Assembly: GCA_933228675.1 (NCBI GenBank) | Contig: OW121741.1 | Location: forward strand, 58,756,037 to 58,820,036 | Length of the DNA stretch: 64,000 nucleotides | From: Stomorhina lunata | Lineage: Eukaryota; Arthropoda; Insecta; Diptera; Rhiniidae | Direction of reading: 5' to 3' | Shown: positions 21,921-34,284 of the stretch, one piece after another | Layout of the letters: each line of letters opens with the position of its first letter | How positions within the stretch are numbered: position 1 is the first letter of the stretch | Made by a program: the position numbers and the translations under genes | Notes under the pieces: generated by a model | The model's input: only the letters and a program-made list of their open reading frames with translations | The model's database searches: none | Told to the model about the DNA's origin: nothing

Positions 21921-23210
21921 ATGCTATCGAGGTTGCCCGGAGACGAAAGTGTAAGCGAATTAAATATGGATGATATTTTTGATTTCGAAACTACCGAGTT
22001 CCAAAGCGACGAGTACCTGGACCTAATAAAGCATGTCGAAGAAAACAATAACCGTTTACCCGATCTCAAAGTCCAAGATGGAATTGTTTTCAAAAGATTA
22101 GAGTTCGATCGAGAAGAGTCTAGCGATAGCCAGTGGAAAATGTGGGTACCGCCAAATATCACTCAAACAATTATTGAAAAAGCTCACACTAGTTTGACAG
22201 CAGCGCACGGTGGAATAACAAAAACTTTAGAGAGAGTAAGGCGATTCTTTTATTGGCCAAAAATGGCAACGCAAATTAAAAATTTTATCAAAAACTGCCA
22301 AACTTGTAAAGAGATCAAACCAACAAACCAAAATATGCGACCTGAAATAGGAAATCAGGTAATAACAGAACGTCCGTTTCAAAAACTTTACCTGGATTTT
22401 CTCGGAAAATACCCAAGGTCCAAGAACGGAAACTGCTATGTTTTTATAGTGCTTGATCACTTCACAAAATATACATTCATCAAGGCCATGAAAGACGCAA
22501 CAGCAGCTAACGTAATAGAATTCCTAACTCACGAAGTATTCCACAAATTTGGTGTACCAGAGCTAATCCATACAGATAACGGAGATCAATTTGTCTCGAA
22601 AAGTTTTCAAAAGATGCTTGAAATTTACAAAATTCAACATATTAAAACGCCCGTTTATCAACCCAGCAGTAATGCTTCTGAGCGCGTAAATCAAAGTATT
22701 CTGGCAGCGATAAGAGCATATTTAAAGGACGATCACCGAGATTGGGATCTCTATTTGTCCGAAATAGACTGCGCGTTAAGAAATTCTTTCCATAGTGCCA
22801 TTGGTTTTACTCCGTTCTTTGCGTTGTTCGGATACCACATGTATTCGAGCGGAGCAGACTACAAACTGGCTAGGAAACTTCAATCGATTACTGAAAATCG
22901 CATACTACCAAAAGCGAATGATAGAATTGAAACAATTAGGGAACAGATTAAAGAAAACATGACAAAAGCGTACGAAAAGAGCGCCGAAAGATATAATAAA
23001 AGAGCGCGAGTAGTAAAATTTGTTCCTGGACAAGAAGTTTATCGAAGAAATATGGTCCAAAGTAACTTCGAAAAGAATATTAATGCCAAGTTCTGTAGAA
23101 AATTTTTAAAATGTAGGATAGTAAGACCGATAGGCAATAACATGTACGAACTAGAGACGTTAGATGGAAAGACGATAGGGATTTATCACGTAAAAGATAT
23201 TAAAGTTTAA
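21921..23210 (+). pseudogene. gypsy integrase, separated from Pol by a frameshift
   Basis: About 429 codons that continue Pol after the frameshift at 21917. It has the H2C2 zinc region (AHTSLTAAHGGITKTLERV, CQTCKEIKP) and a core with Asp codons at 22395 and 22575 (HTDNGDQF) and Glu at 22680 (ASERVNQS), 34 residues after the second Asp. The C-terminal part (FVPGQEVYRRN, LDGKTIGIYHVKDIKV) has no chromodomain. The domain is complete but not in frame with RT, so this copy would need a master element's Pol. Confidence 0.88.
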
Positions 23211-24171
23211 GTGCAATATAAATTTATGTGCAATATTAGGATATAAGACAATTATTTATTAAAGTGATTATTTTTGTATTTATTTTAAAGTGATTATACA
23301 AATAATTGTCGTGTTGGCCCAATTTTTGCACTAATTTAGCATTTAAATTTTAAGATCTGTGATATAGAATTAGTAATTATTAGTTTAAATACCTTATTTT
23401 TATAGTGACTGTGATTAATCTGTGATATCATTGATGTTGTGTTGTCCCTCAGTTTTTCTCAAAGTGCAATATTTTCATAAAATGATGTACCGCTGAAAAA
23501 AAAATAACACAAAGTAAATGCTTATTATAGATAAATTGCAATATACTTCCCGTAAAACTTTGAATTAGATGTTAGGAATCCATGTTTCTCTTGATCCTTT
23601 AAAAAAAAAAATGTATCTTAGAGGGTTAGTCTAAGTATGAAGCAGCCATATCCAAAAGGTGTAAATGATTAGGGGTGATGCCCTGATAAAAGAGATTTAT
23701 TTTTTTTTATAAATGACGAAAATATTTATTTGATATAATTTAACAAGATTTATTTTAACTTTTGTAAGCCTCAGAAAAACTTTTTGTAGGCGTTCGACTT
23801 TAATATAAGCACTTTGTGTGCCCTATTGATTCGAGAAAATCAATAACGAGAAATTCTTATATTTAAATCTTTTATTATGTGTAACCACTATGATTTTTCT
23901 TACCTTAAGAAAAGTTCTTATGTGGTTCTGCTTCAAAAACGCTATAAATAAGGTTTCCGACACTTAAGTAGGAGTTTTTATTAGGAAGAATAGGTTTTAT
24001 AACTGATGGTTCCTGTTCTGTATGTTGTGATACTAAATTTGTCCCGGCTAATCTGTAGTAGACCATGAGACTCTGTATCAGGGTGTGGGAGTTCCCCACG
24101 TTGGACTGCATTCCATCACAAAAACACCGCACACCGTTTCCTACTACGTAAACTTGTACGACACGGAGTTT
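23211..24171 (+). other. gypsy 3' untranslated region
   Basis: Nearly 1 kb of AT-rich non-coding sequence after integrase, with no env-like ORF. The bases next to the LTR (acacggagttt) are not a purine run, which is odd, since a polypurine tract is expected there. Confidence 0.65.
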
Positions 24172-27100
24172 TGTTGCGGGTGGGATGGGTTTTCAAAATA
24201 TTGATATGTCCGTCCGTCCGTTTACTTATTGATATGTCCGTCCGTCAGTTTACTTATTGATATTTCCGTCCGTCCGTTTACTTATTGATATGTCCGTCCG
24301 TCCGTTTACTTATTGATATGTCCGTCCGTCCGTTTACTTATTGATATGTCCGTCCGTCCGTTTACTTATTGATATGTCCGTCCGTCCGTTTACTTATTGA
24401 TATGTCCGTCCGTCCGTTTACTTATTGATATGTCCGTCCGTCCGTTTACTTATTGATATGTCCGTCCGTCCGTTTACTTATTGATATGTCCGTCCGTCCG
24501 TTTACTTATTGATATGTCCGTCCGTCCGTTTACTTATTGATATGTCCGTCCGTCCGTTTACTTATTGATATGTCCGTCCGTCCGTTTACTTATTGATATG
24601 TCCGTCCGTCCGTTTACTTATTGATATGTCCGTCCGTCCGTTTACTTATTGATATGTCCGTCCGTCCGTTTGTCTGGCTGCCCCATGTAAACCTTGTAAT
24701 CAAACTACAGGTCGCAATTCTAAAGATAATTTGATGAAATTTGGCACAAATAATTTTTTTGATAATGTGACCATGGCTATTGAAATTCTTCAAAATCGGT
24801 CCATTATTTATGGTACCTCCCATAGGTCCCACTTCCCGGAATTGATATATTGGCCACAAATATCAATATTTTTTCACGAAATTTAAAACAAATACTACTT
24901 ATGTAAACATAAATCACTGTACCCAATTTCGTTGAAATCAGTCCACATTTGACCATAGCTCCCATATAAACACTTCTGTCAAAATGCACTAAATGAGACA
25001 AAAAATCACTAAAACGCTCGTAAATCTGAAGATAATAAGAATTTTAAGTTTATTTTTTTTGTATATATAGTTTTTGTAACAACTGTAATCAACTTGCCAA
25101 ATTTCGAGATAATCGGTCCACATTTGACCCTAGCTCTCATATAAGTCCAAATGACGGAAACAGCTTAAATATACAAGTTTTGAGAAAATGTTTGTATGAT
25201 GGCAAAATTTAGCAAATATTTGTCTTTATACAAGAAAAATAACACCTTTGATCTTAGTGGTGAAGGGTATCGCATGGTCGGGCTTGACCGACTATAGCAC
25301 GTTCTTACTTGTTTTCCACTGCCTTTTTGATCCCCTTTATTTGCTTAATTTATATTCTCGTTTTTTTTTTTTGTAATGTAATTCCACATTTTTAATTTAT
25401 ATTCCTTTTGGTATTTGTAAAAATTTATTATTTTTATTTTGTTAAAGATAGGCGAAAGAAATGAAAATTTAATTTGCAAATTTTTTGTTCAAACTTCCTC
25501 CACCATGTTTGTTTTAATGTCAAAAAAAGAATTACACACGATACAGTTGCCAGCACTGCGTGTGGAACGTATCTATTACATATGTGTGTGTAGTATGGCA
25601 ATGATAATACAGAGGTGGGGAAATTTCATTCATGAATTGAGTCAGCACAGTAGGGCGGGAAAAACAAAAAAGAAGACGAATAAAAAGAACAAAAACTAAA
25701 TTTAAATAAAAAAATGTAAAAAAAGATGGCTGTTAGGGCGGCAAAAGAATTGGAAAATTTGGGAAAATTGGAAAATTGGATTTTCACCACAGGGGAAAAG
25801 TGGAAATCTGTATAGGTTTTGGACATAAATTAATAAAATAAGAAATCAAAAGCAAACAAGTTTGTGGTGTGCACACAAGTTTTTTTTAAATCTGTGGTTA
25901 ATGCTGATATTAAACACAAAATTACATATTTTTTGAAATATAAAAAAATAAAAAAAAGTGAGAAAGAATTAAATAATTTATTTAATTTTAAAGTAATTTT
26001 GTTCTTTTATTAGTTTTAATAGAAAATACTGGAGACAGTTCGCACAAATGGTGTTTTGTTAAAATATTATAAATAAAGAAAAAAAAAACAGAAAAACGTA
26101 AGAATAATTGTGTTCGAGAATTTATTTTGTGCAATGCACTTAAGTGAATATTTTTTTGTTTTTATTAACCTAATCATTTAGCTGGCTAAGACGATTCATC
26201 TTTTGGGCCTATAATTTTAAAGGAGGAATCCTCAAGTAACTGGATGAAATATTGGATGCCACCACAAAACCAATAAGCCTTAGCCAGGTAACATTTTTTT
26301 TTGATTTCGTAAGAGTAAATTTCGTATGGGTGTTGGAATAAGAGTGACACTGATAGAAATTCTTATAAGAGCCATTTTTATGAGTAGGAAGAATCACCAT
26401 TTTGTGTCTAGGCCAATAAAACAGGCCAAAGTTAAAAATTTGTTAGCAAAAAAAAAAAAAAAACTATTAAAAACAATTCAAAAAAATATAAATATATATA
26501 AAATAAAAAAAAAAGAATATAAAAAAAAAGGAATATAAAAAAAAATCTATAAAAATAACAAAAAAAAATTTTCATAAAATTAAAATATAAAAGAGTTTAA
26601 AACTTTAACTTTAGTTAATTTTAGTTTAAGTATCCTATTTAAATTTGTTAGTTCGTTACTTTTTATTTGTTTACATTTTTGTTAATTATTTATTTCAGCT
26701 ATAAGTTAGGCCATAGTTTTTATTTGCGTTATTTTTCATTTTTGTCTTTAATCTATTACGATAGATAAACCGGAAATTAAGTTTAAATCAAATGAAATAA
26801 TCGCGTTTAGTTTGATTTGAAAGAATAAATAGTGGAAATATTGAATATTAGCCTTAGGGAGCTCTCTCAGGGTAATTGTATTAGTACGTTATAAGTTTCA
26901 TTTGACAGAAAAGGAATGTTTGATTTAGACTTGAGGGTTGTAGTTTGAAAAAATTGATATACATAAAAGAAAAACAACGCAATAAGAGTTAGAAAATATC
27001 TATATATTGTAATTAAAGATAAGAAAAATTTAATTTATGTTTCTTGGTATTTTAGGATATTTTATGTTTAGTTGTAAGATTTTTAACAATAAAAGAAAAT

Positions 27101-27439
27101 TTGTATGATTGTGGATTTTAATTTGAAAAAAATGTCTTTGAACTAAAGAATTCGAGTGGTATGGAGGTAAAGTAAGGTTGGAGAAGTCGGGTGGTATTAG
27201 GGGTCACATTTGTATAGAATTGGAACTTCAATGTGACTAGGTTGGGAGGGCAAGTCAGAGGGCACAACATCAGCCTCTGAAGAAAATGTCGGGTATTGTG
27301 TTTGTATTGTAGTGTTAGTGTTTTGAATGTTCAAATTTTTTTTATGGGCAGTGTACCCAATGAGAGGGTTGGAACCCGCTGAGACATGCCACCCAGAGAG
27401 AGTAAGTCGGAAACCTCATTGGTCCCTACGACTGTTACA
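24172..27439 (+). mobile_element. gypsy 3' LTR
   Basis: 3,268 bp with the same ends and organisation as 14542-17631, followed by AAGT (27440-27443) and 44 bp of BEL sequence. It differs from the 5' LTRs by a larger minisatellite, a 10-bp insertion near 25764 (also in the copy at 29634) and small A-run changes. High identity to the 5' LTR means the insertion is young. Confidence 0.88.
24201..24671. repeat. 28-bp minisatellite, about 17 units
   Basis: Sixteen full and one partial unit, the longest of the four arrays. Two early units carry substitutions (tccgtcagttt and atttccgtcc), marking the array's edge variants. Confidence 0.95.
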
Positions 27440-27487
27440 AAGTTTTGCAAAATTAGTTGCATAGGGTAACAAAATTGGGTATCTTTC

Positions 27488-28672
27488 GAGTACCTGGACC
27501 TAATAAAGCATGTCGAAGAAAACAATAACCGTTTACCCGATCTCAAAGTCCAAGATGGAATTGTTTTCAAAAGATTAGAGTTCGATCGAGAAGAGTCTAG
27601 CGATAGCCAGTGGAAAATGTGGGTACCGCCAAATATCACTCAAACAATTATTGAAAAAGCTCACACTAGTTTGACAGCAGCGCACGGTGGAATAACAAAA
27701 ACTTTAGAGAGAGTAAGGCGATTCTTTTATTGGCCAAAAATGGCAACGCAAATTAAAAATTTTATCAAAAACTGCCAAACTTGTAAAGAGATCAAACCAA
27801 CAAACCAAAATATGCGACCTGAAATAGGAAATCAGGTAATAACAGAACGTCCGTTTCAAAAACTTTACCTGGATTTTCTCGGAAAATACCCAAGGTCCAA
27901 GAACGGAAACTGCTATGTTTTTATAGTGCTTGATCACTTCACAAAATATACATTCATCAAGGCCATGAAAGACGCAACAGCAGCTAACGTAATAGAATTC
28001 CTAACTCACGAAGTATTCCACAAATTTGGTGTACCAGAGCTAATCCATACAGATAACGGAGATCAATTTGTCTCGAAAAGTTTTCAAAAGATGCTTGAAA
28101 TTTACAAAATTCAACATATTAAAACGCCCGTTTATCAACCCAGCAGTAATGCTTCTGAGCGCGTAAATCAAAGTATTCTGGCAGCGATAAGAGCATATTT
28201 AAAGGACGATCACCGAGATTGGGATCTCTATTTGTCCGAAATAGACTGCGCGTTAAGAAATTCTTTCCATAGTGCCATTGGTTTTACTCCGTTCTTTGCG
28301 TTGTTCGGATACCACATGTATTCGAGCGGAGCAGACTACAAACTGTTAGTTACTGAAAATCGCATACTACCAAAAGCGAATGATAGAATTGAAACAATTA
28401 GGGAACAGATTAAAGAAAACATGACAAAAGCGTACGAAAAGAGCGCCGAAAGATATAATAAAAGAGCGCGAGTAGTAAAATTTGTTCCTGGACAAGAAGT
28501 TTATCGAAGAAATATGGTCCAAAGTAACTTCGAAAAGAATATTAATGCCAAGTTCTGTAGAAAATTTTTAAAATGTAGGATAGTAAGACCGATAGGCAAT
28601 AACATGTACGAACTAGAGACGTTAGATGGAAAGACGATAGGGATTTATCACGTAAAAGATATTAAAGTTTAA
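27488..28672 (+). pseudogene. duplicated gypsy integrase fragment
   Basis: Copy of integrase lacking its first 30 or so codons, with the core motifs intact (HTDNGDQF, ASERVNQS). It differs from the original by an in-frame net loss of 15 nt after SSGADYKL near 28344. There is no upstream Pol, so it is non-functional. Confidence 0.88.
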
Positions 28673-29633
28673 GTGCAATATAAATTTATGTGCAATATTA
28701 GGATATAAGACAATTATTTATTAAAGTGATTATTTTTGTATTTATTTTAAAGTGATTATACAAATAATTGTCGTGTTGGCCCAATTTTTGCACTAATTTA
28801 GCATTTAAATTTTAAGATCTGTGATATAGAATTAGTAATTATTAGTTTAAATACCTTATTTTTATAGTGACTGTGATTAATCTGTGATATCATTGATGTT
28901 GTGTTGTCCCTCAGTTTTTCTCAAAGTGCAATATTTTCATAAAATGATGTACCGCTGAAAAAAAAATAACACAAAGTAAATGCTTATTATAGATAAATTG
29001 CAATATACTTCCCGTAAAACTTTGAATTAGATGTTAGGAATCCATGTTTCTCTTGATCCTTTTTAAAAAAAAAAGTATCTTAGAGGGTTAGTCTAAGTAT
29101 GAAGCAGCCATATCCAAAAGGTGTAAATGATTAGGGGTGATGCCCTGATAAAAGAGATTTATTTTTTTTTATAAATGACGAAAATATTTATTTGATATAA
29201 TTTAACAAGATTTATTTTAACTTTTGTAAGCCTCAGAAAAACTTTTTGTAGGCGTTCGACTTTAATATAAGCACTCTGTGTGCCCTATTGATTCGAGAAA
29301 ATCAATAACGAGAAATTCTTATATTTAAATCTTTTATTATGGGTAACCACTATGATTTTTCTTACCTTAAGAAAAGTTCTTATGTGGTTCTGCTTCAAAA
29401 ACGCTATAAATAAGGTTTCCGACACTTAAGTAGGAGTTTTTATTAGGAAGAATAGGTTTTATAACTGATGGTTCCTGTTCTGTATGTTGTGATACTAAAT
29501 TTGTCCCGGCTAATCTGTAGTAGACCATGAGACTCTGTATCAGGGTGTGGGAGTTCCCCACGTTGGACTGCATTCCATCACAAAAACACCGCACACCGTT
29601 TCCTACTACGTAAACTTGTACGACACGGAGTTT
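28673..29633 (+). other. duplicated gypsy 3' untranslated region
   Basis: Copy of 23211-24171 with few differences. No gene seen. Confidence 0.8.
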
Positions 29634-32600
29634 TGTTGCGGGTGGGATGGGTTTTCAAAATATTGATATGTCCGTCCGTCCGTTTACTTATTGATATTTC
29701 CGTCCGTCCGTTTACTTATTGATATGTCCGTCCGTCCGTTTACTTATTGATATGTCCGTCCGTCCGTTTACTTATTGATATGTCCGTCCGTCCGTTTACT
29801 TATTGATATGTCCGTCCGTCCGTTTACTTATTGATATGTCCGTCCGTTTACTTATTGATATGTCCGTCCGTCCGTTTACTTATTGATATGTCCGTCCGTC
29901 CGTTTACTTATTGATATGTCCGTCCGTCCGTTTACTTATTGATATGTCCGTCCGTCCGTTTACTTATTGATATGTCCGTCCGTCCGTTTACTTATTGATA
30001 TGTCCGTCCGTCCGTTTACTTATTGATATGTCCGTCCGTCCGTTTACTTATTGATATGTCCGTCCGTCCGTTTGTCTGGCTGCCCCATGTAAACCTTGTA
30101 ATCAAACTACAGGTCGCAATTCTAAAGATAATTTGATGAAATTTGGCACAAATAATTTTTTTGATAATGTGACCATGGCTATTGAAATTCTTCAAAATCG
30201 GTCCATTATTTATGGTACCTCCCATAGGTCCCACTTCCCGGAATTGATATATTGGCCACAAATATCAATATTTTTTCACGAAATTTAAAACAAATACTAC
30301 TTATGTAAACATAAATCACTGTACCCAATTTCGTTGAAATCAGTCCACATTTGACCATAGCTCCCATATAAACACTTCTGTCAAAATGCACTAAATGAGA
30401 CAAAAAATCACTAAAACGCTCGTAAATCTGAAGATAATAAGAATTTTAAGTTTATTTTTTTTGTATATATAGTTTTTGTAACAACTGTAATCAACTTGCC
30501 AAATTTCGAGATAATCGGTCCACATTTGACCCTAGCTCTCATATAAGTCCAAATGACGGAAACAGCTTAAATATACAAGTTTTGAGAAAATGTTTGTATG
30601 ATGGCAAAATTTAGCAAATATTTGTCTTTATACAAGAAAAATGACACCTTTGATCTTAGTGGTGAAGGGTATCGCATGGTCGGGCTTGACCGACTATAGC
30701 ACGTTCTTACTTGTTTTCCACTGCCTTTTTGATCCCCTTTATTTGCTTAATTTATATTCTCGTTTTTTTTTTTTGTAATGTAATTCCACATTTTTAATTT
30801 ATATTCCTTTTGGTATTTGTAAAAATTTATTATTTTTATTTTGTTAAAGATAGGCGAAAGAAATGAAAATTTAATTTGCAAATTTTTTGTTCAAACTTCC
30901 TCCACCATGTTTGTTTTAATGTCAAAAAAAGAATTACACACGATACAGTTGCCAGCACTGCGTGTGGAACGTATCTATTACATATGTGTGTGTAGTATGG
31001 CAATGATAATACAGAGGTGGGGAAATTTCATTCATGAATTGAGTCAGCACAGTAGGGCGGGAAAAACAAAAAAGAAGACGAATAAAAAGAACAAAAACTA
31101 AATTTAAATAAAAAAATGTAAAAAAAGATGGCTGTTAGGGCGGCAAAAGAATTGGAAAATTTGGGAAAATTGGAAAATTGGATTTTCACCACAGGGGAAA
31201 AGTGGAAATCTGTATAGGTTTTGGACATAAATTAATAAAATAAGAAATCAAAAGCAAACAAGTTTGTGGTGTGCACACAAGTTTTTTTTAAATCTGTGGT
31301 TAATGCTGATATTAAACACAAAATTACATATTTTTTGAAATATAAAAAAATAAAAAAAAGTGAGAAAGAATTAAATAATTTATTTAATTTTAAAGTAATT
31401 TTGTTCTTTTATTAGTTTTAATAGAAAATACTGGAGACAGTTCGCACAAATGGTGTTTTGTTAAAATATTATAAATAAAGAAAAAAAAAAACAGAAAAAC
31501 GTAAGAATAATTGTGTTCGAGAATTTATTTTGTGCAATGCACTTAAGTGAATATTTTTTTGTTTTTATTAACCTAATCATTTAGCTGGCTAAGACGATTC
31601 ATCTTTTGGGCCTATAATTTTAAAGGAGGAATCCTCAAGTAACTGGATGAAATATTGGATGCCACCACAAAACCAATAAGCCTTAGCCAGGTAACATTTT
31701 TTTTTGATTTCGTAAGAGTAAATTTCGTATGGGTGTTGGAATAAGAGTGACACTGATAGAAATTCTTATAAGAGCCATTTTTATGAGTAGGAAGAATCAC
31801 CATTTTGTGTCTAGGCCAATAAAACAGGCCAAAGTTAAAAATTTGTTAGCAAAAAAAAAAAAACTATTAAAAACAATTCAAAAAAATATAAATATATATA
31901 AAATAAAAAAAAAAGAATATAAAAAAAAGGAATATAAAAAAAAATCTATAAAAATAACAAAAAAAAATTTTCATAAAATTAAAATATAAAAGAGTTTAAA
32001 ACTTTAACTTTAGTTAATTTTAGTTTAAGTATCCTATTTAAATTTGTTAGTTCGTTACTTTTTATTTGTTTACATTTTTGTTAATTATTTATTTCAGCTA
32101 TAAGTTAGGCCATAGTTTTTATTTGCGTTATTTTTCATTTTTGTCTTTAATCTATTACGATAGATAAACCGGAAATTAAGTTTAAATCAAATGAAATAAT
32201 CGCGTTTAGTTTGATTTGAAAGAATAAATAGTGGAAATATTGAATATTAGCCTTAGGGAGCTCTCTCAGGGTAATTGTATTAGTACGTTATAAGTTTCAT
32301 TTGACAGAAAAGGAATGTTTGATTTAGACTTGAGGGTTGTAGTTTGAAAAAATTGATATACATAAAAGAAAAACAACGCAATAAGAGTTAGAAAATATCT
32401 ATATATTGTAATTAAAGATAAGAAAAATTTAATTTATGTTTCTTGGTATTTTAGGATATTTTATGTTTAGTTGTAAGATTTTTAACAATAAAAGAAAATT
32501 TGTATGATTGTGGATTTTAATTTGAAAAAAATGTCTTTGAACTAAAGAATTCGAGTGGTATGGAGGTAAAGTAAGGTTGGAGAAGTCGGGTGGTATTAGG

Positions 32601-32838
32601 GGTCACATTTGTATAGAATTGGAACTTCAATGTGACTAGGTTGGGAGGGCAAGTCAGAGGGCACAACATCAGCCTCTGAAGAAAATGTCGGGTATTGTGT
32701 TTGTATTGTAGTGTTAGTGTTTTGAATGTTCAAATTTTTTTTATGGGCAGTGTACCCAATGAGAGGGTTGGAACCCGCTGAGACATGCCACCCAGAGAGA
32801 GTTAGTCGGAAACCTCATTGGTCCCTACGACTGTTACA
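29634..32838 (+). mobile_element. gypsy 3' LTR, extra copy
   Basis: 3,205 bp with the same ends, followed by AAGT (32839-32842) and BEL flank. It shares the 10-bp insertion of the LTR at 24172, as expected if it arose by tandem duplication of that LTR and not by a new insertion. Confidence 0.88.
29663..30073. repeat. 28-bp minisatellite, about 15 units
   Basis: Fifteen units. One near 29835-29858 is 24 bp long because it lacks one GTCC step, and the second unit carries the atttccgtcc variant also seen in the array at 24201. Confidence 0.95.
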
Positions 32839-32886
32839 AAGTTTTGCAAAATTAGTTGCATAGGGTAACAAAATTGGGTATCTTTC

Positions 32887-34033
32887 AGAATACGACAAAC
32901 TGTTGGATTTAGCCAGTCGACCGTTAGCACGTATAATCTTTGAAGAGTGTAAAAATGGTGTTGGAGTTAGCAGGCTACTTTTTCTGGGTATTGGATTTTT
33001 TTTAGAAGACAATTATAATCTTCATAAAAATAGTGTTTTTGGCATAAAATGATTAGTCTATCACGTGTTGATTTTATTTTCATCGCATCAATCTCAATAC
33101 TTGGGTGGGTTATTAAGATATTTAATCTTTCATTTAAATTTTGAGAATCGTTTCGATCAAGTATTAATCTATCATTTCGAACTGTGTGTCTCCGGGTGCA
33201 TGATGCGCGATCGCAAAATCGATAGACATATGACATTACTCTTAGAGCTTTCGATAATTTTTAAAACCTTGTTAAAATGTCTGGCTTTGTGTTAATCGTA
33301 TTTTTCAAGGAAGTGTGAATATTAACATTTGTAGAAAATGTTTGACTAAATTTAGCTTCAGCCTGAGTTGTAAATTGTTCATCTGTTATTGGCCATGTTG
33401 CTGTAGGATCTTTTTTTGGCGCGATCGCAAAATCGATAGACATATGACATTACTCTTAGAGCTTTCGATAATTTTGAAAACCTTGTTAAAATGTCTGTGT
33501 TTGTGTTAATCGTATTTTCTAAGGAAGGGTGAATATTAACATTTGTAGAAAAAGTTTGACTAATTATAGCTTCAGCCTGAGTTGTAAATTGTTTATCTGT
33601 TATTGGCCATGTTGCTGTTAGCATTGTTGGATTCGGGTAGGGTTAGAAGATCGACATTTAAAAGGTGATCTTCGGGTAAATCTTTTAAAAGTTCCTTGGT
33701 ATTTGAAGTCCATTTTCGTAGAGGAAAATCAGCAAAGTCAAGAGCTGAGATCAACTGCGTTTCGGCTATTCTGGCTTCTTCAACAGTATGACCACCAGCC
33801 AAGACATCATCAACATACATGTTGTTTCGCAATATTTTTGATGAGATTGGGTGGGTATTTTGAATATCTTTGGCTAATTCGTGTAGGGTTCTAATAGCCA
33901 GATAGGGTGCACAGTTAACGCCAAATGTAACTGTTTGCAGTTCATAATCTTGAATGGGTTCATTAACGCATTTTATAAATAAAATTCGTCGATAGGGTGT
34001 TTGGGTAGGGTTTAATAATATTTGCCTGTACAT
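32887..34033 (-). pseudogene. minus-strand BEL pol, upstream part (RT to integrase start)
   Basis: Read from 34033 downward. It has the RT core (MYRQILLNPTQTPYRRILF, TVTFGVNCAPYLAIRTL, YVDDVLAGGH), then a jump out of RT at about 33617 into a later region with FSKLSKALRVMSYVYRF, then the pre-integrase part (IIRANGRLAKSNSLSYSERY, LPYATNF). RNase H is missing. The frame stops where the gypsy element is inserted and continues at 11538. Gag, protease and the first half of RT are absent: the leader joins directly to MYRQILL near 34030. A deletion derivative, inactive. Confidence 0.85.
33206..33618. repeat. tandem repeat of about 214 bp within the BEL pol remnant
   Basis: Two copies (33206-33418 and 33420-33618) both starting gcgatcgcaaaatcgataga and ending in ttattggccatgttgctgt, with a few differences. 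The copies fall where the RT region joins the later region, so the duplication and the RNase H deletion may share a history. Confidence 0.75.
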
Positions 34034-34284
34034 TTTTGTACATTTTAAAATAAAAATTTCTCAATATTTTTTTAACATTGCCAGTGTTGGTAAACGACGA
34101 AAGAAAATGAATTAAAACACCTAATAAATGTAAATATTAGAAAAATGTAAGTATTCATACAATTAAATAAAATTTTAACGATTTGTTAATAGGAAACCTG
34201 TGATAAAAGGATAAAAAAGGAAACGAGCAGTGAGTGGTGGCAAAACTGCGTCGAGGAGGCGAAATGCGTTTATTTTGTGGTGTT
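34034..34284 (-). other. minus-strand BEL leader, inner part
   Basis: Homologous to 61670-61950 of the plus-strand BEL leader (the words cgcatttcgcctcctcg and cgtttaccaacactgg occur in both, in opposite orientation). Non-coding leader next to the deletion point. Confidence 0.75.

Larger units (their letters stand above)
22011..27487. repeat. 5.5-kb tandem duplication, copy 1
   Basis: Covers most of integrase, the 3' UTR, the 3' LTR and 48 bp of BEL flank beyond it. It is followed head to tail by 27488-32886. The junction joins BEL flank (gggtatctttc) directly to integrase codons (gagtacctgg). Confidence 0.9.
11539..32842 (+). mobile_element. Ty3/gypsy retrotransposon (Osvaldo/Ulysses-like) with giant LTRs, enlarged by two tandem duplications
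   Basis: A gypsy element inserted in the minus-strand BEL integrase region. The 4-bp target duplication AAGT is visible at 11539-11542 and 32839-32842; removing the insert rejoins BEL coding sequence ending near 32887 with that starting at 11538. LTRs start TGTTGCGGG and end CTGTTACA. The basic element is LTR (about 3.1-3.3 kb), primer site, gag, pol and LTR; there is no env. Two later direct duplications (11185-14183/14184-17097 and 22011-27487/27488-32886) add an extra partial 5' LTR, a partial integrase and an extra 3' LTR. PBS type and very long LTRs recall Drosophila Ulysses/Osvaldo. Confidence 0.85.
27488..32886. repeat. 5.5-kb tandem duplication, copy 2
   Basis: Second copy of 22011-27487 with 5,399 bp. 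It contains a partial integrase, the 3' UTR, a full LTR and the BEL flank, after which unique BEL sequence resumes at 32887. Confidence 0.9.

Noticed and set aside
23905..24132. Minus-strand ORF in the gypsy 3' UTR (copied at 29367)
   Set aside because: No recognisable domain; it is repeated only through the tandem duplication. Considered as an antisense env and dismissed for lack of signal peptide or membrane segments.
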